Source: CAYWKS01 sp964458935
GTDB taxonomy: Bacteria > Planctomycetota > Phycisphaerae > Phycisphaerales > Zrk34
Assembly: GCA_964458935.1 (NCBI GenBank)
Contig: CAYWKS010000024.1
Coordinates: 1 to 48,079 of the forward strand
Length of the DNA: 48,079 nucleotides
Direction: 5' to 3'
The position numbers and the translations under genes were made by a program. Below are positions 1 through 8,919 of the stretch, piece after piece; position 1 is the first letter of the stretch, and each line of letters opens with the position of its first letter. Below the pieces are notes generated by a model that was not told where the DNA came from, did no database searches, and saw only the letters and a list, made by a program, of their open reading frames with translations.

Positions 1-2
1 AG

Positions 3-458
3 CACGACGACCCCGAGTCGACGGATTCGAAGGCGGCGGCGCTGAGCCAGGTCATGCCGGACGATATCCTGGAGTTCGGGTTGATCCCGGAACTCGTCGG
101 GCGTCTGCCGGTGATCACGCCGCTGATGCCGCTGGACACCGACGACCTGGTGCACATCCTGACCGAGCCGCGCAACGCGCTGGTGCGGCAGTACCAGCAC
201 TTCTTCTCGATGGAGGGCGCGGAGCTGGAGTTCACCGCCGACGCGCTGCAGGAGCTGGCGGAGAAGGCGTTGAAGCGGGAAACGGGCGCGCGGGCCCTGC
301 GTTCGGTCATGGAAGAGGTCATGCTGGACCTGATGTATGACCTGCCGGACCACGACAACACCGACGTCCGTTACATGATCGACCGGCAAACCGTGCAGGG
401 GCACAAGTCGCTGGCGGAACTGCGGACCGAGCCGGCGAAGAAGAAGGAATCGGCGTAG
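3..458 (+). CDS. clpX: ATP-dependent Clp protease ATPase subunit ClpX, C-terminal part (5' truncated by window edge)
   Basis: The frame is open from the window edge and encodes the last ~151 residues of ClpX, the AAA+ unfoldase that feeds substrates to ClpP in the cytoplasm. The stretch FGLIPELVGRLPVI is the conserved sensor/arginine-finger segment of ClpX. The downstream GARALRSVMEEVMLDLMYDLP is the C-terminal small AAA+ domain with its sensor-2 arginine, GAR. A short Lys-rich tail (KKKESA) ends the protein. The zinc-binding N-domain and Walker motifs lie outside the window. No clpP is visible; the adaptor clpS is encoded separately at 29259. Identity is secure; only the start is missing. 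Confidence 0.96.
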   Translation, partial: HDDPESTDSKAAALSQVMPDDILEFGLIPELVGRLPVITPLMPLDTDDLVHILTEPRNALVRQYQHFFSMEGAELEFTADALQELAEKALKRETGARALRSVMEEVMLDLMYDLPDHDNTDVRYMIDRQTVQGHKSLAELRTEPAKKKESA

Positions 459-963
459 ATCGCCCATCCGGGCCGACCCCATTCGGCGGACACCTCGACG
501 ACACAATTCGCGCGGGCCTTTTGTTAGTTTTTCGTTACGCGCGGGCGCGCTCGTGCGCACGGGCGCGGTCCGGGTCCGCCCCCCACCCCTCCCCCTGGCC
601 ACTATCGGCATAAGTTGTTGTATGAAAGCAGCTTGCAATGTACGCGGAGGGTTGTCCCCCCGTGGCCGGGCGGTCACGGTCAGCGCGGGCGGCGCGGGGC
701 CGGCCGGTGCGGCGTGATCGTGTAAGTCCACGTCGGAGTGGCAGTTGGGCTGTCTGTGAGGCTGGCACATCGCGGACCGATCCTTGGGCGGGCCGAGAGG
801 CACCGCGCACGAACGCGTCGCGGCGATCGGGCGTGCAGAACCCCGATCGCGGGCACGAAAACACCTCCTTCCCTAAAGGGGCGGCGCGGCGCGGGCGCGC
901 GCCGCAACCCGTCGTTGAACCGGGAATTAACTGAAGAAGACGGGATTGCGCCGGCGGGGCGGG
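459..963. other. 505-bp intergenic region between convergent clpX and exbD; no recognised gene
   Basis: The region is very GC-rich and holds no ORF with recognisable homology. GC-rich inverted segments around 540-570 could form a hairpin between the two convergent genes, but no U-tract follows. One notable signal on the minus strand is an AGGAGG (complement of 864-869) placed 7 nt before a GTG at 856; it opens a 58-codon Arg-rich ORF (680-856) of unknown status, discussed in the findings. Confidence 0.5.
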
Positions 964-1377
964 TCAGTTGAGGCTCATCACCATGACGCGAGAGGCGCCG
1001 CCCTGGTTGGCCTGGTCGACGGCCCTGACGGTCAGGGCGGCGGGCACATCGCGCTCGGTCTTGATGATCGCCGGGATATCGTCGAAATTGCCGATCTCGT
1101 TGCGGATGAGCTGGCGGAGTGCGCCGATCTGGGCGCGGTTGCCGTTGAACAGGACCTGGTTGGACCCGCGCAGCTCGATGATGACCTCGGGCTTGTCCTC
1201 ATCGTCCGGGGGCTCGGCCTGCGCGGCGGAGGGCTTGTCCACGCCCAGACCCCATTCGTCGATAAAGGTCGTGGTGACGATGAAGAAGATCAGGAGGATG
1301 AACACACAGTCGATGAGCGGGGAGATGTCGATCGACGTCTCGGGCTCGGAGTCGGTGTGTCGGCGTCGCCTGGGCAT
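964..1377 (-). CDS. exbD: ExbD/TolR-family biopolymer transport protein
   Basis: The 137-residue product has the ExbD/TolR layout: a short basic N-terminus (MPRRRRH), one membrane helix at about residues 17-38 carrying the essential proton-path aspartate (ISPLID, D23), and a periplasmic domain of about 95 residues ending in the typical repeat-like VRAVDQANQGGASRVMVM segment. Family members form the 5:2 ExbB:ExbD or TolQ:TolR motor that couples the proton gradient to outer-membrane work. An exbB/tolQ partner would normally be adjacent, but none is seen here, so it must be encoded elsewhere. GGAG lies about 10 nt before the ATG. Downstream is the clpX-convergent intergenic region. Confidence 0.9.
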   Translation of the reverse strand: MPRRRRHTDSEPETSIDISPLIDCVFILLIFFIVTTTFIDEWGLGVDKPSAAQAEPPDDEDKPEVIIELRGSNQVLFNGNRAQIGALRQLIRNEIGNFDDIPAIIKTERDVPAALTVRAVDQANQGGASRVMVMSLN

Positions 1378-1452
1378 GGTCCGGGTGCTCCGGGGTTGAT
1401 GCGGCGGGCATTGTCGCCTGTCGTGGGCCCGGGGTCAACGGATCGGCCGGCA

Positions 1453-1481
1453 TTGCCCGGCACGGCCGCAGAGCTTACCAT
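1453..1481 (+). promoter_or_regulatory. Candidate sigma-70 promoter of tRNA-Pro
   Basis: TTGCCC (1453-1458) and TACCAT (1476-1481) are separated by exactly 17 nt. This places a transcription start about 10 nt before the mature tRNA. Matches are 4/6 and 5/6 to the -35 and -10 consensus. It is inferred from position and spacing only. Confidence 0.45.
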
Positions 1482-1498
1482 AGCATGTTCCGAGAGCG

Positions 1499-1574
<76 letters not shown>

Positions 1575-1667
1575 TGCCTTGAAGCGGCAATAGAGCAGGA
1601 GAGAGCAGACAGTAGACAGTAGAGAAGAGGCTGGCGCCTCGTGGACCCTTCCCGGTCTTCGTGCCAG

Positions 1668-1910
1668 TCAGTGTGAGAGAATCGGGTTGTGGTTACATGG
1701 TTGCTGAGCCGGAGGTTGGGGCGTAGCCCCGACCGGAGGATCAGCAACCATCATCGCCGTCGGGCACGCCCCGACGGTCACGTCGTCACACGTTGCCGCA
1801 TACGCCGCCGGCGTCTGCCAGCCGATCCCGCCATGCAGGCGGTGGTGGTTGTAGCCGTTCTCCCACGGGGTGGCCCGCTGAGTGTACAGCGTATCGACCG
1901 AGGCCTGGTG
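1668..1910 (-). pseudogene. IS3-family transposase (rve integrase) C-terminal remnant
   Basis: The open frame between two stops reads, near its start, TLYTQRATPWENGYNHHRLH, followed by GGIGWQTPAAYAA. The element PWENGY is the signature near the third catalytic acidic residue of IS3/rve integrases, where ESF..LRDE normally follows. Here PWENGY runs straight into the usual C-terminal NxxRPHxxLGxxTPAxYAA block, so roughly 35-40 residues including the catalytic Glu are missing. The tail (GATPQPPAQQ..NPILSH) resembles the low-complexity tails of such transposases. No N-terminal part, orfA or terminal inverted repeats were found. This is a deletion-decayed insertion-sequence relic next to a tRNA gene. 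Confidence 0.6.
1697..1751. repeat. 55-bp imperfect palindrome (REP-like hairpin)
   Basis: Outer arms ATGGTTGCTGA (1697-1707) and TCAGCAACCAT (1741-1751) are perfect complements. Inside them, GTTGGGGC and GCCCCGAC form a second stem around a GTA loop, with one G-T wobble. It lies inside the decayed transposase tail. Similar 'GGGGC-N3-GCCCC' palindromes are common as dispersed repeats in planctomycete genomes, but copy number cannot be judged from one window. Confidence 0.7.
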
Positions 1911-1943
1911 TCACACGCGTTGGTGATTCGCGGCCGGTGGTGG

Positions 1944-3104
1944 TCAGTCGCGGGCGAGGTCGTTGAGGATGTCGAGGCCGCGTTGGAGCGTGTCGTCGTC
2001 GCAGGCGTAGCTGAGTCGAAAGTGGGTATCGCGTTCGCTGAAGACCGAGCCGGGGATGATGAGCAATTCGCGTTCGATGGCGCGTTCGACGAAGCGAGCG
2101 GCGGTCTGGCCGGCCGGAACCTTGGGGAAGGCGTAGAACGCGCCGCCGGGTGTGGTGAGTTCGAAGCGGTCGGCGAGGGCGTCGACGACGGTGTCGCGTT
2201 TGCGGCGGTAGGCGTGGATCTGGTCGGACATATCGAGGTCGAGCGCGGCGAGGCCGGCGTACTGGACCATCGACGGGGCGCAGACGAAGGTGTACTGCTG
2301 CAGCTTGGCCATCTGCTCGATGAGGGGCGCGGGCCCGACGGCGTAGCCGAGCCGCCAACCGGTCATGGCGTAGGACTTGCTGAACCCGCGCAGGATGAGC
2401 TGGGCGTCGCCGAAGGCGGCGGGCGAAGGGGCGCGGGGCCCGGCGTGCGTGTCGATTTTTTCGTAGCAGAACGCATCATAGATCTCGTCGCTGACGAGCA
2501 GGACGCGGCGGCGCTCGCAAAGGGCGGCGAGCTGTTGGAGTTGTTCGGGCGGCATGACGACGCCGGTCGGGTTGGAGGGGCTGGCCAGGAGCAGGAGCTT
2601 GGTGCGGTGGGAGATGAGCGGCTCGACGCGATCGGCGGAGAGCCGGAAGTCGGGGTAGGTGTCGACGAAGACGGGCGTGCCGCCGGCGAGCGTGACCAGG
2701 TGCTTGTACATGACGAAGTACGGGTCGGGGACGAGGACCTCGTCGCCGGGCTCGACGCAGGCGAGCAGCGCGAGGACGAGCGCGCCGCTGACGCCGGAGG
2801 TGATGATCGCGGCGGGCGCGGCGTCGCCGGACCAGCGGCCATCCCGGGCAAAGTCGGCGTTGAAGCGGCGCAGCGCTGACTCGCGGAGCTGGGCGATGCC
2901 CTGGGTCTGGGTGTACTTGTTGGCGCCGGCGTTGATGGCGTCGATGGCGGCGCGTCGGATGGGCTCGGGCACGTCGAAGTCGGGCTGGCCGATCGACAGG
3001 TTGACCGGTGCATCGATCTTCGCGGCGAGGTCGAAGACGCGGCGGATGCCGCTGGCGTCGATAGCGTGGGCGCGGTCGGCGATGAGGTCTCGGGGGTCGA
3101 ACAT
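1944..3104 (-). CDS. Class I/II PLP-dependent aminotransferase (aspartate/aromatic type)
   Basis: The 386-residue protein has the full fold-type I aminotransferase signature: substrate-binding loop NLSIGQPDFDVP near residues 35-46, SNPTG at 177-181, DEIY at 206-209 (Asp and Tyr contacting the PLP ring), and the Schiff-base lysine K243 in GFSKSYAMTGWRLGY, with the phosphate-binding Arg following. The C-terminal small domain ends with FRLSYACDDDTLQRGLDIL, which carries the carboxylate-binding Arg. Length matches AspC/AspB-type enzymes. It most probably transfers amino groups between aspartate or an aromatic amino acid and 2-oxoglutarate; the exact substrate cannot be read from sequence. No Shine-Dalgarno is obvious. 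Upstream transcription of the small basic protein ends at a terminator, so this gene needs its own promoter. Confidence 0.9.
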   Translation of the reverse strand: MFDPRDLIADRAHAIDASGIRRVFDLAAKIDAPVNLSIGQPDFDVPEPIRRAAIDAINAGANKYTQTQGIAQLRESALRRFNADFARDGRWSGDAAPAAIITSGVSGALVLALLACVEPGDEVLVPDPYFVMYKHLVTLAGGTPVFVDTYPDFRLSADRVEPLISHRTKLLLLASPSNPTGVVMPPEQLQQLAALCERRRVLLVSDEIYDAFCYEKIDTHAGPRAPSPAAFGDAQLILRGFSKSYAMTGWRLGYAVGPAPLIEQMAKLQQYTFVCAPSMVQYAGLAALDLDMSDQIHAYRRKRDTVVDALADRFELTTPGGAFYAFPKVPAGQTAARFVERAIERELLIIPGSVFSERDTHFRLSYACDDDTLQRGLDILNDLARD

Positions 3105-3173
3105 GGCCGGGCAAGTGTAAAGCCCCCGGCGCCGGCCGCCAACCGGCGTCGGGTCGGCGGCGGCGCGCCCCAG

Positions 3174-3208
3174 AAAAAAAAGACGACGCCGCGCGGGGGC
3201 GGCGTCGT
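3174..3208 (-). terminator. Rho-independent terminator
   Basis: On the minus strand a perfect 10-bp stem ACGACGCCGC/GCGGCGTCGT with a 6-nt loop is followed, after one C, by eight U (A-run 3174-3181). It lies 41 nt past the small basic protein gene. Confidence 0.92.
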
Positions 3209-3248
3209 GTCGTGTGCGGTCGGTTGGGCGCGGGTTGGCCGGCGCGGC

Positions 3249-3458
3249 TTACTTCTTTTTCTCTTCCTCGGGGGCCTTCTTCTTCTTCTTGCCCGCGGCG
3301 ACCTTCTTGTTGGTCACCTTGGGCAGGCCGAGCGGATCGCTCTGCTCGGGGTCGAATCGGTCGGCCTTCTTGAGGCGGTCGATGCGTTCGGCGCGGGTGA
3401 GCACGTTGCGGTGGCGGGTGAGGCCGCCGGAGACTTTAAGGCTTTGGTCGATGCTCAT
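3249..3458 (-). CDS. PVC-type small basic protein
   Basis: The 69-residue product begins MSIDQSLKVSGGLTRHRNVL and continues TRAERIDRLKKADRFDPEQSDPLGLPKV. This matches the conserved 'small basic protein' seen across Verrucomicrobia, Chlamydiae and Planctomycetes (TIGR04137-like by memory of the motif). The C-terminus alternates Lys and Glu/Pro runs (KKVAAGKKKKKAPEEEKKK) and is likely disordered. The family has no established function; its small size, charge and conservation have led to suggestions of a ribosome-associated role. AGGA lies 8 nt before the ATG. It follows the 250-aa membrane protein by 28 nt and is closed by a strong terminator, so the two probably form one transcript. Confidence 0.8.
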   Translation of the reverse strand: MSIDQSLKVSGGLTRHRNVLTRAERIDRLKKADRFDPEQSDPLGLPKVTNKKVAAGKKKKKAPEEEKKK

Positions 3459-3486
3459 CGTGGTGTCCTGTCGAGGGTTCGGGTGG

Positions 3487-4239
<753 letters not shown>

Positions 4240-4276
4240 GTCTGCATCCTTGCATAGAGCCCGGCCACCGTGCTTT

Positions 4277-4304
4277 ATGCTAGATCGCCGGCGGCGTCGG
4301 TCAA
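4277..4304 (-). promoter_or_regulatory. Candidate sigma-70 promoter for the membrane protein / small basic protein unit
   Basis: On the minus strand TTGACC (complement of 4299-4304) and TAGCAT (complement of 4277-4282) are spaced 16 nt apart. They match the consensus at 5/6 and 4/6. The predicted start, near 4270, leaves a leader of about 30 nt with a Shine-Dalgarno. Confidence 0.5.
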
Positions 4305-4327
4305 GCAGAATCTCGCCGCGAGGGGGT

Positions 4328-4711
4328 TCAGGCCAGCGCGATCACGCTGGCCGACGCCGTTTCCGACGTGTGCGTCAGGCTGATCAGCCATTGTCGCACG
4401 CCCATGAGTTGGGCCCGGCGGTGGGCCTCGCCGCCCAGCGCGACCCCGGGGGCGCCCGAGGGGGCGCGGCGGACTTCGATGTCCGTCCAGGCGATCCCGT
4501 CACGCCAGCCCGTGCCCAGCGCCTTGAGCACCGCCTCCTTCGCGGCGAACCGAGCGGCGTAGTGCTCGGCGCGGCGGCGGGCCTGGCGCTCGCAGTATTC
4601 CGATTCGGCGGGGGTGAAACACCGGTCCGTGAAACGCCGGCCGTGGCGGTCGAGCATGAGCCCGAACCGCCGCACCGATACCAGGTCAATGCCGTGAGCG
4701 ATGCAGGTCAC
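4328..4711 (-). CDS. acpS: Holo-[acyl-carrier-protein] synthase
   Basis: The 127-residue product matches AcpS, which transfers 4'-phosphopantetheine from CoA to acyl carrier protein. It has the N-terminal GIDLVSVRRF motif with the Mg-binding Asp (D9), the central FTPAESEYCERQ, and RFAAKEAVLKALG with the second metal-binding Glu. The C-terminal part ends in WLISLTHTSETASASVIA, the conserved 'hvSlSH' strand carrying a His. Length is typical of the trimeric bacterial enzyme. It starts with GTG. No clear Shine-Dalgarno is seen, and a TTGACA box upstream would give a very short leader. Confidence 0.93.
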   Translation of the reverse strand: MTCIAHGIDLVSVRRFGLMLDRHGRRFTDRCFTPAESEYCERQARRRAEHYAARFAAKEAVLKALGTGWRDGIAWTDIEVRRAPSGAPGVALGGEAHRRAQLMGVRQWLISLTHTSETASASVIALA

Positions 4712-5060
4712 AGGTCGGTAGTCTCACGAGCAACGCCGGTCCCTGTCAACGGCTGGCCGCGCCATCGGTCGACGGTTCGCGATGCAAGCGCATAGAGAAA
4801 GGGCTGAAGCACCGGCCGCAACGCGCTCGGGAAAAGGTATGCGGTTGACGTCGGCTGAACGTGTTGCCCCATGGGGGCACGATCCAGCGAACTACGCACT
4901 TGGCGACCCTTTGCGCTGCCGGCTGGATAACTCCCTCTCAGCCCAGTGCATCCAGATTACCGCACGACCGGGGGCCACGCAAGGCCAATCGCTGTAAGTT
5001 GGCTTTGTGCGGCGGCATACAGACGCAACCCGTGCCGTCGCCGACCTTGCGGCCGGCCGG
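4712..5060. other. 349-bp intergenic region upstream of acpS
   Basis: No gene is recognised. On the minus strand a perfect -35 hexamer TTGACA (complement of 4744-4749) lies 17 nt before a weak TGAGAC -10; the start would be near 4715, only a few nt before the acpS GTG. A short palindrome TGCCCC-ATG-GGGGCA sits at 4865-4879. Base composition is slightly less GC-rich than the flanking genes. Confidence 0.4.
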
Positions 5061-8000
5061 TCAGCCGTCTTCGCCGAAGACGTCCTGCCACGCCTGGGTG
5101 ATGCCGCTGAGCTGCTGCACGCGACTGACCGGCTCGTCCAGCGTGCCGGTGATGCGAATGGTGACCAGTTCGTTGCGCAAGCCGTCGATCAGGTCGGTCA
5201 CGGGCCCAAGGTCGAGCCCCGCGGGGTTGGAACTGGTCAAGGTCAGGTCCAGGGCGCCGGAGGTGTAGTCCATGCTGCCTTCACCGGCGAGCCGCATCGT
5301 CGGCGATTCGAGGGCGAGCCGCTCGAAGTGGATGCGGCCGTCCTGCATGTAGTAGCTGATCTGGGCCTTGTTGAACGATCGCGAGGTCGGCAGCGCGAGG
5401 TGGGTGACCTGCAACAAGCCCAGCGACAGGGGCAGGTCATAGAGCTCGGCGTCGCGGATCTGGATGTCGCCGCGGGCGCGGAGAGACTGGGGCTTGTCGG
5501 AGCGGCCCTCGATGCTGAACGCCGCCGAGAGCTTGCCGGACATGGCTTGGGCGGGGTCGGCGGGGGTCGACGGGGCGGGCGGATCGGTCGGGGCGGCGTC
5601 GGCCGCGATGCGCCGCCGGTCGCCGGCGGCCATGAACGTGGCCAGGTCCACCTCGCTGAGCGCGAGGTGAAAGCCGTACCCCCCCCGCTCCAGGTCGATC
5701 GACCCGCTGCCGCCGATGACGCCGTCGAACATCGCGCCACGCATGCGGGGCACGACGACCAGGCCCGAGTCGTCGGCCGAGACGAACCGCGCGGTGAAGT
5801 CGCTGACGCGGCGGTCGGCGAGCTTGAGCCGCTTGGCGTTGACGGCCAGGTCGAGCGTCGGCCAGGCGCGGCCGGCGTGGACGACGGCGTCGAGGTCGAT
5901 CGTGCCGTTGAAGTCGGTGACGGGCAGGCCCAGGTTGCACGCGCCGTCGCGGAGCCGCGCCTCACCCCGGACCCGCAGGCGCGGCCGGCCCGGCGCCGCA
6001 TCCGGCCGCACCGTCACCTCCGACAGCCGCACATCGTACGCCGCCTCGGCCTCCAGCGACTCGACGAGCTGCGCGATGGACTCGGGCAGCACGCCCAGCA
6101 GTTGCCGGGAGATCGACCCGCCCCGGGCGGTGACCGCCAGGTCCGCCCGCCGCGCCGGCTCCAGGCCGATCGCCCCGCTGACCGCGATGTTGCCGTCCTC
6201 GATCTCGGCCGAAACGCCGTCGAGCACCACGCGGTCGTCTCGAACGATCACGCGACCGGCCGTCTGGTCGAACGCGTATCGCTTGCCGGCGTAAGTCGCG
6301 GCGAACGAACCGGGCAGGACGGTCAACCGCAGCCGCTCCGGCGCGTCGGCGGTCGTGTCGTACGCCAGGTCGACGTCGAACCGCCCCGCCGGGTCGTACG
6401 ATTCGATGAGGCGGCCCCATTGCGGATCGACGTCGATGAAGGGCCGCACCAGGTCGAGCAACGGATCGCTGAAGTCGAGCTCCTGGGCGCGGGCCTGCAG
6501 CGCGACCGTCAGGTCGTTGGGGTCGGTCCAGAGTGCCCGCCCGTCGAGCTGGATCGTCGAACGCCCGCGCCGCCCGGTGATCTGCTCGAGCTGGACGCCG
6601 TCGAGGGAGAGGTTGATGCGGCCGGCGACCTGCTCCAGCCCGAACGCCCCGCCGCCGGGCTGCATCCGCACGTCGGCCAGGTCGATCTTCAGGTCCATGT
6701 CGGGCTGATCGTCGGCGCCGCTGTAGATGTTGCCGGCGATGTGCATCCGCCCGGTCGGATGCAGCTTGCGGACCCACTGGTCCTGGGGCTGGGGCAGCGC
6801 GTCGAACAGCAGCTCATCGATCGGCACGTCCGAGGCCGTGATGTCGACGTCGGGTTGCACCTGCACGCCCTGGCGGTGGTCGAACCCGACCGAGCCGTCG
6901 AGCGTGGCCGCCCCGCCATGCAGTCCCTCGGCCTGGATGTCGCGCATGACCACGCGGCTGGGATCGATCCGCAGCCTCCCGCCGGTGACGCGGAGCGGAT
7001 AGGGGAACAGGCTCAGCACGACGCTGGCCTCGTGGATATCGACTTCGGTGGTCGCGGTGGTGCGGGCCTCGGGCCCGGGGTCGCGACGGACGTGGACGAC
7101 GGCGTTGGCCAGCCCGCCGAGCTCGAACGCCGGCTGGTCGAGCCGGTGACGGATCGCCTGCCGCTGTTGTTCGTAGCGTCGCCGGTCGGGGTCGTTGGGG
7201 TCGAACTCCGCGAGGGCGCGTCGCACCTGGGCCAGGGCCATCTCGTCGGCGTTGTACTCCGAGACGGTGATGAAGTGACCCTCGCGCCGCATCCGCTCGT
7301 ACGACGGTTCGTGGAAGAACATCTCCAGGGCGGTGCGGTGCAGCGGGTCCATCGCGGCGTAAAGCGTCTGGTCGAGGGGGATGTTGACGGCGGTGACCGT
7401 CAGATCGATCGCCGGGAACTCGTTGGGCGGGCTGATGACCCCGTTGATCGTGGCCGACCCGCCCCCGGCGGTCAGCCCGGTCAGCGACAGGACCTTGATC
7501 CGGTCGGCGTTGAACTTCACCTTGCCGCGGCAGTTGTTCAGCTCGTAGGGGAAGCGGGCGTAGCGGCCCTTGCCCGAGAGGATCGTCGCGGTGCCGGTGT
7601 AGTCGATCGGGGCGTCGGCCCGGTCACGCCAGACCATCATCGAGACGCTGATGCGGCCCTCGGGGGTGAGCATGCGAAAGACTTCCTGCACGGCCGACGG
7701 CAACGCGTAGATGTAGCGGGGCTCGCGCGGCACCTCCAGCGCGCCGGTCTGAAGCGCCAAGCGGAACGGCCCCTCCGGGTCGTAGCCGCTGTACCCGTCC
7801 ACACGGTACGACAGGCCCTCGATCGTGCCGACCAGCGCGTGGTCTTCGACGATGCGAAAGCCGTCCGCGGTGAACTCGAACATCCCGCTGACGCCGTTCA
7901 TCCGGAAGCGGTAGTCGGCGTCGGTGAGTTGGGGCAGGGTCATCGCCACGTCGTCGAAGGTGACCTGGGCGGCCCAGCCGGACTCGGGGTCGAGCCGAAA

Positions 8001-8831
8001 ACGCACGCCGCTGATCTGCCCGGTGGGTTCGAGGTCGTTCCACCACTGGCGTTGCGTGCGCGGCAGCAGGTTGCGGTAGCGTCCGGTGAAGCCCAGCCCG
8101 CCGATCTCCGCGTCGGCGGTGCCGGCGCGGACGTTGAAGCGGCCGACCACGCCCAGGCCGTGGTCCGCGATGTCGCCGTCGCGGGTCTCGGCGATCCGTA
8201 TGACGAAGGCGTTGGCGGTCTGCGGATCCGGTTTGACCCGGCCGACCATGCCGATCTCGCCGAGGACGTCGAACCGCGTGCCGGCCGATTCGGCGTAGCG
8301 GAGGCGGGCGCCGCGGAAGTCGACGGCGGGCACGTGGACCCGTCCCTCGCCCGGCGGCGGGTTGAGCATCTGCACGTTGAAACGCCGATTCGGGTCGGCC
8401 GACGCCGAGACGTCCTCCGCGAGCGTGAACGTCGGGGCGTCGAGTGTCACCCGCTCGCAGACGACCCGGCCGAGCCACAGCGGACGCGGCCGGCAGTCGG
8501 CGACGATCCGCTCGGCGCGGAACACCTCGCCGCCGGGGCCGGCCCAGCCCGCGGCGCGGATGGTGACGCCGTGCATCGTGATCACGCCGTCGACCAGGTC
8601 GATCGAGGCACGCTCGACGCGGGCCTCGCCGCCGACCATGCCCGACAGCGTGCCGGCGGCCAGCACGCCCAGGCGCTGCGGCGACAGAACCCACCACCGC
8701 ATCACCCCCACCAGCGCCAACACCACCAGCAGCACCGCCACCGTCGCGCGGACCCACCAGCGCGAACGGCGCGGACGCGGCGCCTCCGGCGAAGACGTGC
8801 GATGCTCTGCGGTGGGGTGGGGCTCGCTCAA
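5061..8831 (-). CDS. AsmA/YhdP-like large envelope protein
   Basis: The 1256-residue protein has a basic cytoplasmic N-terminus, one membrane anchor (VRATVAVLLVVLALVGVMRW, about 27-46) and then an entirely periplasmic, beta-rich body. Repeated 'AsmA-like' units such as DLVDGVITMHGVTIR near the start, and MRLAGEGSMDYTSGALDLTLT followed by ITGTLDEPVSRV near the end, are typical of the AsmA/TamB/YhdP bridge-protein superfamily. Those proteins form hydrophobic grooves thought to carry phospholipids between inner and outer membrane. The sequence contains many 'D-hydrophobic-x-hydrophobic' strand repeats and ends with an AsmA_2-like domain. It starts at TTG with GGGAG about 6 nt upstream. Exact subfamily is uncertain; the general class is well supported. 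Confidence 0.8.
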   Translation of the reverse strand: MSEPHPTAEHRTSSPEAPRPRRSRWWVRATVAVLLVVLALVGVMRWWVLSPQRLGVLAAGTLSGMVGGEARVERASIDLVDGVITMHGVTIRAAGWAGPGGEVFRAERIVADCRPRPLWLGRVVCERVTLDAPTFTLAEDVSASADPNRRFNVQMLNPPPGEGRVHVPAVDFRGARLRYAESAGTRFDVLGEIGMVGRVKPDPQTANAFVIRIAETRDGDIADHGLGVVGRFNVRAGTADAEIGGLGFTGRYRNLLPRTQRQWWNDLEPTGQISGVRFRLDPESGWAAQVTFDDVAMTLPQLTDADYRFRMNGVSGMFEFTADGFRIVEDHALVGTIEGLSYRVDGYSGYDPEGPFRLALQTGALEVPREPRYIYALPSAVQEVFRMLTPEGRISVSMMVWRDRADAPIDYTGTATILSGKGRYARFPYELNNCRGKVKFNADRIKVLSLTGLTAGGGSATINGVISPPNEFPAIDLTVTAVNIPLDQTLYAAMDPLHRTALEMFFHEPSYERMRREGHFITVSEYNADEMALAQVRRALAEFDPNDPDRRRYEQQRQAIRHRLDQPAFELGGLANAVVHVRRDPGPEARTTATTEVDIHEASVVLSLFPYPLRVTGGRLRIDPSRVVMRDIQAEGLHGGAATLDGSVGFDHRQGVQVQPDVDITASDVPIDELLFDALPQPQDQWVRKLHPTGRMHIAGNIYSGADDQPDMDLKIDLADVRMQPGGGAFGLEQVAGRINLSLDGVQLEQITGRRGRSTIQLDGRALWTDPNDLTVALQARAQELDFSDPLLDLVRPFIDVDPQWGRLIESYDPAGRFDVDLAYDTTADAPERLRLTVLPGSFAATYAGKRYAFDQTAGRVIVRDDRVVLDGVSAEIEDGNIAVSGAIGLEPARRADLAVTARGGSISRQLLGVLPESIAQLVESLEAEAAYDVRLSEVTVRPDAAPGRPRLRVRGEARLRDGACNLGLPVTDFNGTIDLDAVVHAGRAWPTLDLAVNAKRLKLADRRVSDFTARFVSADDSGLVVVPRMRGAMFDGVIGGSGSIDLERGGYGFHLALSEVDLATFMAAGDRRRIAADAAPTDPPAPSTPADPAQAMSGKLSAAFSIEGRSDKPQSLRARGDIQIRDAELYDLPLSLGLLQVTHLALPTSRSFNKAQISYYMQDGRIHFERLALESPTMRLAGEGSMDYTSGALDLTLTSSNPAGLDLGPVTDLIDGLRNELVTIRITGTLDEPVSRVQQLSGITQAWQDVFGEDG

Positions 8832-8919
8832 ACCGGCTCCCGTGGGGCGAACGCGGAATGACGCATTGTAGCCACCGGCGGTGGCCGACGGGGCCGGCTG
8901 ATCCGTCGGGATCGCCGTC

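Noticed and set aside
1600..1630. Short repeats around 'agacagtagacagtagag' as a CRISPR or satellite array
   Set aside because: Only two partial copies of a 7-8-mer; no spacers or regular array.
5007..8861. A 1284-codon open frame on the plus strand
   Set aside because: It is the complement of the AsmA-like gene. Its His/Gln/Asp/Val-rich composition is typical of antisense frames in GC-rich DNA, while the minus-strand frame has a membrane anchor and family motifs.
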